Notes under the pieces: generated by a model
Told to the model about the DNA's origin: nothing
The model's database searches: none
The model's input: only the letters and a program-made list of their open reading frames with translations
In this document: one piece after another, positions 20,258 to 32,246 of the stretch
How positions within the stretch are numbered: position 1 is the stretch's first letter
Layout: every line of letters begins with the position of its first letter
Position numbers and translations under genes: made by a program
From: Symbiodinium natans
Taxonomy: Eukaryota; Sar; Dinophyceae; Suessiales; Symbiodiniaceae
Direction of reading: 5' to 3'
Length of the DNA stretch: 64,000 bases
Assembly: GCA_905221605.1 (NCBI GenBank)
Contig: CAJNDS010000713.1
Coordinates: 768,664-832,663, forward strand

Positions 20258-23200
20258 ATGACCAGTGGCGGCTTGTGGCCACAGAACGAAGCATGTGCCA
20301 GCCCCTTGCAGAACCGTCAGTATTCAGTATGCAGCTGTCACGCACCTGTCTTGCTACTGCTCAAACCCAGAAAAGGCGCAGGGGCTTCGGTGCGCTGCAT
20401 CCTTCCTTGGTTTTTTTTGTCTCAATTATGGAGCGAAGTGCTGAAAAGTGCCGGCATCGGGTGGGCTCCAGTCATGCTAGTGAGTGATGTCGGGCTCGCA
20501 AGGATCAACCTCCAGCCTCCACCCCGCCAGGTTGTAGACAGCGTGGGTTGACGAGGGCTCCCAATTTCAAACAGGCCTTCGGATTCAAGAGCCGAGGATT
20601 TCGGGGTCGGGGCACACGTCTCAGGTCATTCGCGGAGCTCTGGATCCCTTACAGTAGTGTGTCGTACGAAGATCACAAGGCAACATAGTGATACGCAGGT
20701 TAGCAACGAGTTTGTATATTTTTCCTTATGCTCTCCTTTCTGATGCTATCAGTGGCATCCTTCTCCTGAGCATGGTGGATTACAGCTTACAGAATGCCTG
20801 AAGGATAAGACAGGAAGCTTGCATGTTCGACGTTCTGAGTTGTGCAACTTGGCAAGCCTAAGACATCCTAAGACATTGTACAACGGTCCCCGGCATTTAC
20901 AACTTCGAAGCTTCTCTCGCAGCCATTCGAATAAAGCTCAGGCTCTTGATCATGTTCATGTTCCTTTTCCCAAAGAAGAAAACCACCTTGCACGTGCTCT
21001 TGTTATCTCACATAGCCTCTCCACCAACCTAGAAGCCACAATCCTTCTCAATGCTCACGACTCGCTTGCATGTCCGGCCAGAGGAAGAGCTGTCTTGGAG
21101 CCTTGCGGTTTCTGGGCTCAAAGGGGCTCAGTACATCGTTGTTTGCTGGTCAGTGCTAAGTGCAGCTAGGTGCCGCTGGATTTAGCTGAGATTCGGCATT
21201 GGTCCCAGGTGGAGACAGAGTTGACAGTCCGTGAGCTGGAGCAGGTAATCCAAAGATCTGCAGGATTCTTCAGATACCATGCCGCTCGGAAAACCAGAAA
21301 GCTTCTGACAGCTTCTAAGTGATGCAGGTTGACATGACAAAGTGCGGCATCGTGGGAGAGCGAAGTTTTGAAACCCTACTATATGGAGCTCCGGAACCAT
21401 GTTTGTGTGCTCTCAGCTTGTCCGAAGGGCTTGGGAATGGGAAACCCAGGTGCGCAACTGGCGAGAGATTGCGGAGTACATCAGCCAGAACCCAGACACT
21501 TTGCCTCAATTGCCTGTCATGGCATCTGAGGGTTAAGTTGATTGGTCCGGGGATCTTAGAGGCCTTGAGAGCCTCGAGTGTGTGGCCTTGGTCAGAGGCT
21601 GCGCCGCAGTTCAGATCGCCGGGTTGTTGTTTTGCTCTTGAGAAAGGCGCAGCATGCACGATCTGGCCAAAAAGTGAAGCAGTTGATGGAAAAGCATCAC
21701 CCCCGTAGCACTTCCTCAGTTCACAAGACCCATTAAGACTCCAGGACTGACAACGGGGGGGAACTGCAAGGAATCCAAGAAAGAAGGGAACTAAACCAAC
21801 AAGGACAGGAAGGGACAGGCCCCGAAATCCTAAAGGAGGGAAAGTATGGGATCTCGGTATCCCAGCATGACCTCTTAGTTGTGAGATGTGAGGCCTGACC
21901 GAGATCTTTTCCCTCGCCCTACAATGTCAATGGTGACCGTACGACTAATATGATGCAGGATTTGCATGTGGACCTTGAGGCATGGTAACCTCGATGTTGA
22001 ATACCTGCATCTGGAAGGGAAGTGTCTACATGGTGAAAACTATTCAGGATTTCCTGCATCGATAGAATGACATGGTGTGACAGCGTGGCTCGACGAAGAA
22101 CATGATGAGCGGCTGTTGCAACTTAGCTTTGCCGAACCTTGTCTCATTCATGTCATTCCGCAAACAAGGATACGGTGATCCGCGAGCTGGAGTCTTGTCT
22201 GCCAAAGGGCCAGAAGGACTTCAAAGCGTCCGCGGAATCATTCAGGCAGCAAATTTCCCCCTTCTCTTCCCAGCAAAGAGCAAAATCATGCAGGACACTG
22301 GCGACATCTGCGGGGTAGAGCTCAGAGTCGCGCCTGTGCAAAGCATTTCGCAATGTTTCGCTCTTGGGCTTTGGTGGCCTTCGCTTCTTTCATTGGGCAC
22401 ACGTAAGGCAGTGACACTGTAATTAGTGGCCTTTACATCCATGATAAAAAAAACATCAGCTGCAAGGCGGTCAGTTTCAAGAAGAGGCCCTTGTAGTAGT
22501 TGTGGATGTTTCCGCAAACGCTGTGTCAACAGTAAGGGGCTCCAATGTCCAGAGTGAGGGGATAGATCGGAGCGCACCTTCAGTGACTTTTTCTCGAGTC
22601 GCCTATGCGCGGCTTTGGCCACGGAGTTCTTGGTTGCGGCAAGCTTTTTGGGATTCATCGTTCGGAGCTTCCCCCGGGGGTCCTTTGAGGTCGTCGGCTA
22701 ATGGGGACTCACCACTCACAATTCGGAGGTCATGGTTTTTGGACTTCTGGGATCGCGAAATGCGATGCCGTCCTCGCCTTTGTTTTTCCGAGACTCAAAA
22801 AGCAACTCTAAGACCGCTCCAAGAAAAATGCAGTCCAAGAACATTTCCAAGAGAACCCAAGCGCACCCCAAGAGTATTCAAAGTCGACCTCCCAGCTCCG
22901 GACGTCCCCCGCGAAAGCGCTTGTACTACAACTCCGGACGTCCTGCGCTGTTCTGCGGTTGTACTTGTACGAGTACTAGAATTTGGCGAATTTGGAGCCA
23001 CTGGAGTTCCGGAGGTGCTCTGCGCACTATGTTTGTACTACAAAAGTGACTTTGGAGCCACGGGAGCTCCCGTCGGACGGACGTTTTCAGTTTCGCATTT
23101 CGTGAACCCACAGAGCCACAGAGTGCCCCGGGACTGGTCTTTGGAGTGCGTTTAGGGTGGGCTTGAAGAGCTTCTTCATGAGCTGACGCCTCCCCATGCC

Positions 23201-26200
23201 TTCCCCAGCAAAAACAGGTGCCTGGAGATGCCCGCCCGCCTCCCGAGGAGGCTGGTTGATTTCAGGAATCAGTGTGCTACGACCGAAGTGAAAGGCGGGT
23301 TAGAGATGAGTTCTCAGGGAGACCCAAACAACCAGGACAACATCCTGCCTCAATCTGCCGAAATCGTCTCTCCGACTGGGTCACAGCACAAATGCAGATC
23401 CTTACCGTCCTTACCGTCTCCTTACCTTTTACCCCTTTGTCCAGGCACGAGACATTGGCCGACTTTGCGGTGAGCGGCGCTTCCATAATGCGGTGCGCAG
23501 GGGTAGTCACGGGTAGTCAAAGCAACTCAAGGGCATCAAAAGGGCATGCAAGGATACCAAGTTTGTTGAAAACAGACGGGATTGCCAGAAGTTTTCAGGT
23601 GCTTGTGTCAGGGTTTTGTCAGGGTTCAGCTTCAGCTCTGCTGATTTGGGAAAAAGCCTTTGCGTGAGAAACCTGGGCCAGAAAACCAGGTCAGAAATCT
23701 GCTGCCGCGCCTGCAGCCAAAGTCGGAAAACAAAAACCAGAGTCAGAAAACAAAGGCTGGTTTTGCGATTTTCTGACTCGGCCGGTTCCGCTTCGACTTT
23801 GGCCACACTGTCTTGGTCATCCCCTGAGCATAACGAGTCCAAGCGTCTTGTATCCAGATCACGCATTAATGACAGTCCTGCTGGCTTCCTGACCTTCGTT
23901 CCCTTGTCTTGCATTCCTCCCTTTGTCTTTCTTATGTGTGGGTCTTACGAAAATCCACAAGCCGTGAGTCGAATGAATAAGTCCTGGGAACCTGGGCTGG
24001 TTAATAAGACTCAAGAACTTTCCGGTCCAAAAGGCCCCTGAATCATGTAGCGAACACAGTAATCGCTCGCCACTCGCCTTGCGCCTGATTTGGCATATTT
24101 GGCACATTTCTGTATGCTCTTGTCCTCCCGAAGGCGAGCCTCGGCAGCGTGCTTTTTGACGACCCATGCCTGCGGGCGCACGTCCATCGCTTCCTGGCAG
24201 ACCTACGCAGAGATATGATATGACATGATGATATGATATGATATATGCATTATTGCATTATGCAGCATTATGCATGTTTCATTGGTACCACATGGAACTC
24301 TGATTCTGCGGTCGGTGGCTTGGAGCTTCTCGGACTTAGGTCCAGTTTGATGCATGCGGGTATGTCACGTGACATCATGTGGTTGACTTGTGCAACTTGA
24401 CGCCGTAACACCTCGTGCTAGGCTTTGCTGAGACCAGCCTTGAGGGTCCTTTGTCCGATGCCAAGTTCGAGGCAGGGAGGGGAAAGCGAAGATGTGGAGG
24501 CTACGGGCACGACGTTGTGCACGCTACAAATCGACCACGCTCTGCTGCTCCGCTGTTTACTGCTCTGCAGCTCCGCTGGCTATGCTCCGCTGCGAATCTC
24601 TGTTGCTGCGCTGCTGCGCTGCTTCGCTGCTCTGCGCTTAGGGCTTGGGGTTTTAGTCCTTGGGGGCTTAGGGGTTTGGGGGCTTACTAGGGGTTCGGTT
24701 TAGGTAGGGGTTGAAGTTTCGTGTTTGAGTATATGCTTTAGGGTCGACACAACGGCGCATCGGCGCAATCGCCTTAAACCTTTTTTTGTGAGCTTACCCA
24801 GCCTGCACTCCAACATTGTTGCGACAATCATCGAGGCGATCATCGCACTTCGGGGCATCCTGTTTTTTTGGTTTTGGGCCGGTTAACTGTAATGTTATCG
24901 CTAGGTGTTGGGGATGTTCAGGGACGAGTTTTGCAACATTCTTTTGACAAACGCGGTCCGACAAGAAAAGTTTTAGGGAGTGCGGAAGAATCTGCAAGGA
25001 AGCCTAATTTAGTGTGGGAGTTTCCCTATGAAGAGACCACCCCAAACGTTCTTATTTGGAGAACGGAGGTCGCACTGGGTGATCACGCTGCGTTGGCATC
25101 TGCGTTTGTTGGCAGGTCCAGAATTGAGGCCAGGACACGGGTGCCGTTGACACTCGAAGCTCAGGCCTTGACTTCGCCTGAAACTGAAGATAAGTGAAGG
25201 CCCTGAAGGCCCGCCTGTGAAAGAGCTTTCCTCAACAGACATGGCCAGGAGCATGCCTCATGTCGCCCCCTGCGATACCCACGCATGAGCGCGCCGAGGC
25301 TGAGCGTCCTTCCTGCCCACCGTGGCCACCCATAATTTCCTCCCACCATGGTCGATATCCGTGCCTTCCACGGTGCCGATGGTTGATGGTCGTGTCCGGT
25401 CACAAACACAAATCCCGTCCACCCGCCATCTTGTCCGTCATTCCGCACATTGCTGTGCAACATCCAGTTTACCCTTGCATATTGAAACCGGAAACCAACA
25501 ATCAACATTTTTTGGAATCACCTGGTCCCACGTGTGCTGGCTGGCATGAGCAGCCACCACCCCGGCACCACCCGGCAAGTGTGGTGCGGTTTCTAGATGT
25601 TCACATGCCTAGCACGGAGGCTCGCAGCCGCAAGGACACGTACCTCTTCGAGCTGGACAGAGGCTTGTCTGTGGGGGCAGGCTGGTTGTAAGACATGCGC
25701 CAGGGCCACGGCTTGGCGGGGTTTGACGCAGAGTTCGTCGAATGCAGGGCTGCGTGCCACGGAAGCCTGATGATCTTTCGGGGAGCAGTTGGGAGACTGA
25801 GGAGAGACAAGCTGTCATCAATCGGCAAACTGGCAAAGCAGCCGTGAGCCCAGGAAGGTTGGATTGCTTGGACGTGTGTGCGATCGGCTGTTGTCTGTTG
25901 TGCGGCAACTCAGCCCTCTGGAACCAAATTAGCCGGCCTCTTGTAACATTGCGCGAGTCTAGTACGAGTCTGCATTGAAACATGTTTACAAGTTGCAGCA
26001 ATCTCCCAGCCGAGGCATTGTTCTGCTGTTCATCCGGAAAAGTCTGCTAAACGTGGTTGTGACCGTGAGCCTCAGAAGGGCCAAGGACGACCTGCATCAT
26101 TGTGAGTATAGGGGACAGCCAATGCCAGTATGAAGCTTCGACTCAGTGCCCTTGCTGCGCATCTTGAGATGCCAGGAGCAGGCGTCGGATCTGTGTTGGT

Positions 26201-26320
26201 CGGTGTTATCGCATGTTATCGCATGTTCCTGCAGGTTCCGGCATGTTCCGACATATCGGCTGTCTGTCGGCTTCATGGTCGCTGCTGCTTAAGGGGTGGA
26301 TTTTAGTGTGGAGGGCCTAT
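20258..26320. other. Space between Rieske copy B and the repeat block
   Basis: About 6 kb with no identified gene on either strand. Open frames of up to 217 aa (22502-23155) show no recognisable domain. There is a TTTAGGG/GGGGTT-like degenerate stretch at about 24640-24715 and ATATG repeats at about 24210-24265. Confidence 0.35.
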
Positions 26321-26347
26321 TACTAAAATAATTCTCCGCCCTTTTAG
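26321..26347 (+). repeat. 27-bp boundary repeat, left copy
   Basis: Begins TACTAAAATAATTCTCCGCC and ends CTTTTAG; its ends (CTAAAA/TTTTAG) are complementary. An exact copy in the same orientation is at 32220-32246. Between them lies the whole low-complexity block. Confidence 0.9.
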
Positions 26348-26396
26348 GGAGGGCCTATTTTTTTGGTACTTTTTTTTTTTTTTTGGTACTTTTTTT

Positions 26397-26560
26397 TTTG
26401 GGTGGTCTCCCGGTCCCGTGGTCCCCTGGTCTGCTGGTCTCCTGGTCTCCTGGTCCCCTGGTCTCCTGGTCTGCTGGTCCCCTGGTCGGCTGGTTTCCCG
26501 GTCTGCTGGTGTCGTGGTCTGCTGGTCCTGTGCTTTTTCGGCCCGCGGTCTCTCGGTCCT
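26397..26560. repeat. CTGGTC-rich 9-10 bp tandem repeat
   Basis: Imperfect repeats of CCTGGTCT, CCTGGTCC and similar. Open in several frames simply because it is repetitive. Confidence 0.85.
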
Positions 26561-26639
26561 CTGGCGCCCTTTCACGGGTCCTCCTGGGCCTCTGAGCCTC
26601 CTGACCCTATAGTACGTAAAGTAAATTTTGCAAAGATAA

Positions 26640-27212
26640 ACACATGTATACAGTATAATATGATATTAACATATTAATATTAATATATTAATATACATTA
26701 ATATATATATATATATATTAATACATTAATATATGAATATATGAATATATGAATATATAAATATATGAATACATGAATATATGAATATATGAATATATGA
26801 ATATATGAATATATGAATATATGAATATATGAATATATGAATATCTCGTCCAATATCTATGCACTTAGATAGATGAACTATGAACATATGAATGATTAAT
26901 AAATTAAATATATTAATATATTATATATAATATATTTAAGATAGTAATATATTAATATATTAATCTATTAATATATTAATATATTAATATATTATATATT
27001 AAATATTTCTATTATTAATAATATTAATATATTTATGGGGGGATATTAATATATTAATATATTGCCTATAGTAATATTTTATATATTCATATATATTTGC
27101 ATATTTTAATATATTTATGTACATATATATATATATAGTCTTTTTGTTGTATTTCTCATAGACATTATATATATACATATATATATATGTATACATATAT
27201 ACATACATATAC

Positions 27213-27244
<32 letters not shown>

Positions 27245-27345
27245 TTATATTTATTTATATATGATGTATATTATATAGTCTATCTAGTATATATATATAT
27301 ATATACACATACATATATATATACATATATATATATATAGATACC
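26640..27345. repeat. AT-rich satellite-like DNA (ATATGAAT and TATA repeats)
   Basis: About 700 bp almost entirely of A and T, with many ATATGAAT units around 26730-26845 and TA/TATAC runs afterwards. Confidence 0.9.
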
Positions 27346-27718
27346 ATACACACAACCAACACCAAAAAAAAAGCACAAACAAAACGCTCAGAAGCGCAAA
27401 ACAAAGCTAAAACCCAAAAAGTGCCAAGAGCGCCAAAAGGCTTCAAAAAGCGCAAAAAGCGCAAAAGGCGCAGAAAGCGCAGAAAGCGCAAAAAACGCAA
27501 AAAGCGCAAAAAGCGCAAATGCCCTGAAAAGCATAGCGTGCAGAGCGCATTTTCAGACCATTGTCAAAGGAACAAAACTCTCGCCAATTTTTTCGCAGGA
27601 GTTTCTGATATTCTGCGTGCCCCATGCCAACCTTGCCCATGAATGCCCTAGCCACGCTGTGTTTTCCTTTTGTTTTCCAGTACAAAATGCCGTTCTGCAG
27701 CTGATGTTTTTGCAGAAG

Positions 27719-28200
27719 CAAAGGCCCAGAGTCCGTACTGCAGCTTCAGACTTTTGGGTTCAGGCCGGGAAGCCAAGGCCCACAGTCCGTACTGCAGCTT
27801 AAGACTTTTGGGTTCAGGCCGTGAAGCAAAGGCCCAAAGTCCGTACTGCAGCTTAAGACTTTTGGGGTCAGGCCGGGAACCAAGGCCCAGAGTCCGTACT
27901 GCAGCTTAAGACTTTTGGGTTCAGGCCGGGAAGCAAAGGCCCAGAGTCCGTACTGCAGCTTAAGACTTTTGGGTTCAGGCCGGGAAGCAAAGGCCCAGAG
28001 TCCGTACTGCAGCTTAAGACTTTTGGGTTCAGGCCGGGAAGCAAAGGCCCAGAGTCCGTACTGCAGCTTAAGACTTTGGGGTTCAGGCCGGGAAGCAAAG
28101 GCCCAGAGTCCGTACTGCAGCTTAAGACTTTGGGGTTCAGGCCGGGAAGCAAAGGCCCAGAGTCCGTACTGCAGCTTAAGACTTTTGGGTTCAGGCCGCG
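27719..28200. repeat. 54-bp minisatellite, nine copies
   Basis: GTCCGTACTGCAG recurs at 27731, 27785, 27839, 27892 and on to about 28161, a period of 53-54 bp. Because 54 is a multiple of 3, the array is open in several frames on both strands (an 18-residue protein repeat). I treat it as non-coding because the openness is explained by periodicity. Confidence 0.9.
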
Positions 28201-28259
28201 AAAAATTGCCCAGAGCCGCGCGTTTTTTTTGCTGCAAGGAATAAACATACATTTTTGAA

Positions 28260-28680
28260 AACCCGCGAGAATCGTGTTTGCAATTTTTTTGAAGCCGCGT
28301 AAGCTTGTTTCAAAGCATATGCATACATTGTTGGAAACCCATCATGCGAGAATCGTGCTTGCAAATGGGGGGGCCCCCCAACCCCCCGCTTTTGTGAGCC
28401 CCCCGCAAGCCCCCCCCCCCCCCCCCCCCACCCCCCCCCCAACCCATCCCCCCCACCAGCCCCCCCCCCCTCACCCCTCCCCCTACCCCGCCTCTACCCC
28501 CACCCCCCCCCCCACCCCCCCCCCCGGCCACCGCCCCCCCCACCCCCCACCCAACGGCCCTCCCCTCACCCCCCCGCTTTTTTTAGTCCCCGGCAAAGGG
28601 CTGATTGCGCCCCCCCCCAACCGCCCTCCCCCCCTCCTGCTTTTTTAGGCCGTGCAAGCTTGCTTCCGAGCATACATAAA
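28260..28680. repeat. Edge units of the G/C-hairpin satellite and long C-runs
   Basis: Units with GCGAGAATCGTG...TTGCAAATGGGG and AAGCTTG...TCAAAGCATA, diverged from the main array. Long C-rich stretches (28408-28570, about 28607-28635) lie to their right. Confidence 0.8.
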
Positions 28681-28683
28681 AAT

Positions 28684-28821
<138 letters not shown>

Positions 28822-28984
28822 GTATATATATATATATGCTCCATATATATATATACATACATAATACATGTTGACCCCCCAACCCCCCGTTTTTTTAAGC
28901 CTTGCAAAGCTTGCTTCAAAGCATACGATGCGCACATGCATTGTTGGAAACCCATCACGTCCTTTGTTGGTAGCCGTGCAGAGC

Positions 28985-30230
28985 GTGCTTCAAAGCCCAA
29001 GAAACTTGTTGACACCCATCATGTGAGCAGGGTGTTTGCAAATGGGCGGGGGCTGCGCCCCCCCCCAACCCCACCCGCTTCTTTTAAGCCGTACCAAGCG
29101 TGCTTCAAAGCCCAAGAAACTAGTTGAAAAACATCGTGTAAACATTGTGTTTGCAAATGGGGGGGGTTGCCCCCTCCCCAACCCCCCCGCTTTTTTTAAG
29201 CCGTGCAGAGCGCGCTGCAAAGCCCAAGAAACTTGTTGACACCCATCATGTGAGCAGGGTGTTTGCAAATGGGGGGCGCAGACCCCCCAACCCCCCCCGC
29301 TTCTTTTAAGCCGTTCAAAGCCCAAGAAACTAGTTGAAAAACATCGTGTGAGCATTGTGTTTGCAAATGGGGGGGGCTGCGCCCCCCCCAACCCCTCCGC
29401 TTTTTTTTCAGCCGAAGCCTAAGAAACTAGTTGAAACCCATCATGTGAGCAGGGTGTTTGCAGATGGGGGGCTGTGCCCCAACCCCCACCCCCCCCCCGC
29501 TTCTTTTCAGCCGTACCAAGCGTGCTTCAAAGCCCAAGAAACTAGTTGAAAAGCATCGTGTGAGCATTGTGTTTGCAAATGGGGGGGGCTGCGCCCCCCC
29601 CAACCCCCCCCGCTTTTTTTTTAAGCCGTGCAGAGCGCGCTTCAAAGCCCAAGAAACTTGTTGACACCCATCATGTGAGCAGGGTGTTTGCAAATGGGGG
29701 GGGGCTGCGCCCCCCCCCCAACCCCCCCGCTTTTTTTAAGCCGTACCAAGCGTGCTTCTAAGCCCAAGGGCAGCCCAAGAAACTAGTTGAAAAACATCGT
29801 GTGAGCATTGTGTTTGCAAATGGGGGGGGCTGCGCCCCCCCCAACCCCCCCGCTTTTTTTCAGCCAAAGCGCAAGAAAGTAGTTGAAACCCATCATGTGA
29901 GCAGGGTGTTTGCAAATGGGGGACACAGCCCCCCCAACCCCCCCGCTTCTTTTAAGCTGTACCAAGCGTGCTTCAAAGCCCAAGAAACTAGTTCAAAAAT
30001 ATCGTGTGTGCGTTGTGTTTGCAAATGGGGGGGGGGCCTGCGCCCCCCCCCCAACCCCCCCGGTTTTTAAAGCCGTGCAGAGCGTGCTTCAAAGCCCAAG
30101 AAACTTGTTGACACCCATCATGTGAGCAGGGTGTTTGCAAATGGGGGGGGGGCGCCCGCCCCCTTTAACCCCCCCCCGCTTCTTTTAAGCCGTACCAAGC
30201 GTGCTTCAAAGCCCGAGAAACTAGTTGAAA
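28985..30230 (+). repeat. Higher-order satellite: two alternating ~110-bp monomers
   Basis: Anchor word TTGCAAATG occurs at about 29035, 29149, 29261, 29360, 29570, 29686, 29811, 29907, 30016 and 30131 (TTGCAGATG at 29456). Two monomer types alternate without exception: one with ACCCATCATGTGAGCAGGG before the anchor and CGCTTCTTTTAAGCCGTACC after it, the other with ACATCGTGTGAGCATTG and CGCTTTTTTTAAGCCGTGC. Most monomers carry a G-run, a short loop and a C-run; 29822-29842 is a perfect 9-bp stem with a TGC loop. Confidence 0.9.
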
Positions 30231-30975
30231 AAAAAGTATGAATCCGATGAAAATATAGAGGGAATGATAGAAACCAAGAAAACGAACCAAATAGGGTTTT
30301 CCCTAGGACAAACTAAGGAAAAGCAACGTACGCTTTGACGTTTGACGAAATCCGTCCAAAATGTAATCAGAAGAGGGTTTCCTTAGGAAAAACCAACGAA
30401 AACCTCGTTTTTTTTCAAACCGTGCCGAGCGTGCTTCAAAGCCCAAGAAACTTGTTGACACCCGTCATGTGAGCAGGGTGTTTGCAAATGGGGGAGCGGG
30501 GCTGTGTTTTCCCCCAACCCCCCCCGCTTCTTTTAAGTCGTACCAAGCTTGCTTCAAAGCCCAAGAAACTAGTTGAAAAGCATCGTGTGAGACCCCCCCC
30601 AACCCCCCCGCTCTTTTTTTTTGGAAGCCGCGCAGAGCGTGCTTCAAAGCCCAAGAGGTGTTTGCAAGTGGGGGGGCTGCGCCCCCCCCCCCCAACCCCC
30701 CCCGCTTCTTTTAAGCCGTACCAAGCGTGCTTCAAAGCCCAAGAAACGAAGGAAATGACAGGATATCTGTCCAAAATGCAAGGAAAATAGGGTTTTCCCC
30801 CTAGGAAAAACCAAGGAAAACCTAAGGGAAATTACAGGAAATCCGTCCAAAATGTAAAAAAGAAATTGGTTTTTCCCAATAAAAAAACCGGCTAAAACCT
30901 AAGGGAAATGACAGAAAATCCGTCCCAAATGTAAGGAAAGTAGGGTTTTTCCTAGAAAGAACCAAGAAAATCGAC
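30231..30975. repeat. Satellite remnants interleaved with a ~76-bp repeat
   Basis: Two more satellite dimers (about 30420-30590, 30620-30745). A ~76-bp unit containing GTCCAAAATG and TAGGGTTTTTCC recurs at about 30769, 30845 and 30922, with an earlier relative at 30354. Confidence 0.8.
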
Positions 30976-31270
30976 CAAGAAAAAAAAAAGGCCCCCCAAA
31001 AAAAAGGACCCAAAAAAAAACCACCCAAACCCAACATGCGCGAATCGTGTTTGCAAATGGGGGGGGGGGCTTTTTTTGAGCCGTGCAAGCTTGCCTCAAA
31101 GCATATGCCATATGCACACATTTTCGGAAACCCATCATGCGAGAATCGTGTTTGCAAATGGGGGGGGCTGCGCCCCCCCCAACCCCCCCGCTTTTTTTAG
31201 CCGAAGCTTGCCTCAAAGCATATGCCATATGCACACATGTGCGGAAACCCATCATGCGCGAATCGTATAT
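30976..31270. repeat. Right-edge satellite units
   Basis: Two units of the GCGAGAATCGTG / GCAAGCTTGCCTCAAAGCAT type, like the left edge at 28260-28360, ending at a TATA-rich run. Confidence 0.75.
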
Positions 31271-31332
31271 ATAGTATGTATATATATATATATATACATA
31301 TACATATACATAGTATGTATGGTATATATAGC

Positions 31333-31364
<32 letters not shown>

Positions 31365-31433
31365 GTATAATATAGATATATAGTATGCATAGTATATATA
31401 GCATGTATAGTATAATGTATATATATATATATG

Positions 31434-31464
<31 letters not shown>

Positions 31465-31650
31465 AATATTATAGTATGTATAGTATATATAGTAGATACA
31501 GTATATACAATACATACATATATATATATGTATTATACATAGTATATATAGTATATGTAGTATATAGATGACATATAGTATGTATAGTATGTATAGTATA
31601 CATAGTATACATAGATATATAGTAAATATAGTATGGACAGTACAGCTTTT
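31262..31650. repeat. TATA/AGTATG-rich repeat
   Basis: Nearly 400 bp of TATAGTATG and TATATA variants. Confidence 0.9.
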
Positions 31651-31734
31651 GTTTTTCCAAATAGACCCTATATACTACAGCAAGCTCGATTTTTATCTGA
31701 AACTCCGTGTTCTTCGTAAATTCTAATGAAATTC

Positions 31735-32075
31735 ATGAGAAATCCTGGTTTGATGATTGCCTCTCAAACTCAGCTATTTTTCCTATGAAACCCCACTAAA
31801 AAATCACAAGAGGCGTAGCTTTTTCATTGAATTCTTTGATTAGAAATCCGGGTTTTCCTATGAAACCCCCTTGAAATACACGAGAGACGTACGTTTTCTT
31901 GGTAATTCTTTTTAGTTTGATGAAAAATCCTGGTTTTTCCTAGGAAATGCCATTGAAATTCACGAGAGACGTACATTCACGAAAGACGTACGTTTTCTTA
32001 TTAGAATTTAATTCAATTCCTGACAAATCCTCGTTTCCCTATGAAACTCCAGTGAAATTCACGAGAAACGTACCC
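31735..32075. repeat. ~80-bp tandem repeat, four units
   Basis: CACGAGAGACGTAC-like cores at about 31805, 31879, 31961 and 32060 with conserved TCCTGGTTTTTCCTATGAAA flanks; a 17-bp local duplication sits at 31961-31978. Confidence 0.8.
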
Positions 32076-32219
32076 CGCCCCCCCACCCCCCCCCCACCTC
32101 CTCCCAACCCCCCCCCTCCTCCCCCCCCCCCCTCCTCCCAACCCCCCCCCCTCCCTCCCACCCCCCCCCCCCCCCCCAAAAAAAAAAAAACAAAAGTACC
32201 CCCCCCCCCAAAAAAAAAG
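32076..32219. repeat. C-rich and A-rich homopolymer stretch
   Basis: Long C runs with occasional T or A, then A runs, just before the right boundary repeat. Confidence 0.9.
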
Positions 32220-32246
32220 TACTAAAATAATTCTCCGCCCTTTTAG
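32220..32246 (+). repeat. 27-bp boundary repeat, right copy
   Basis: Identical to 26321-26347 and in the same orientation. The GGTAC and poly-T to the right of the left copy mirror the poly-A and GTAC to the left of this one. Confidence 0.9.

Noticed and set aside
22502-23155. 217-aa + strand frame
   Set aside because: No recognisable domain, Ser/Arg/Pro-rich composition expected from GC-rich non-coding DNA, and internal near-repeats (GATGVPE / GATGAPV) that suggest duplicated non-coding sequence.
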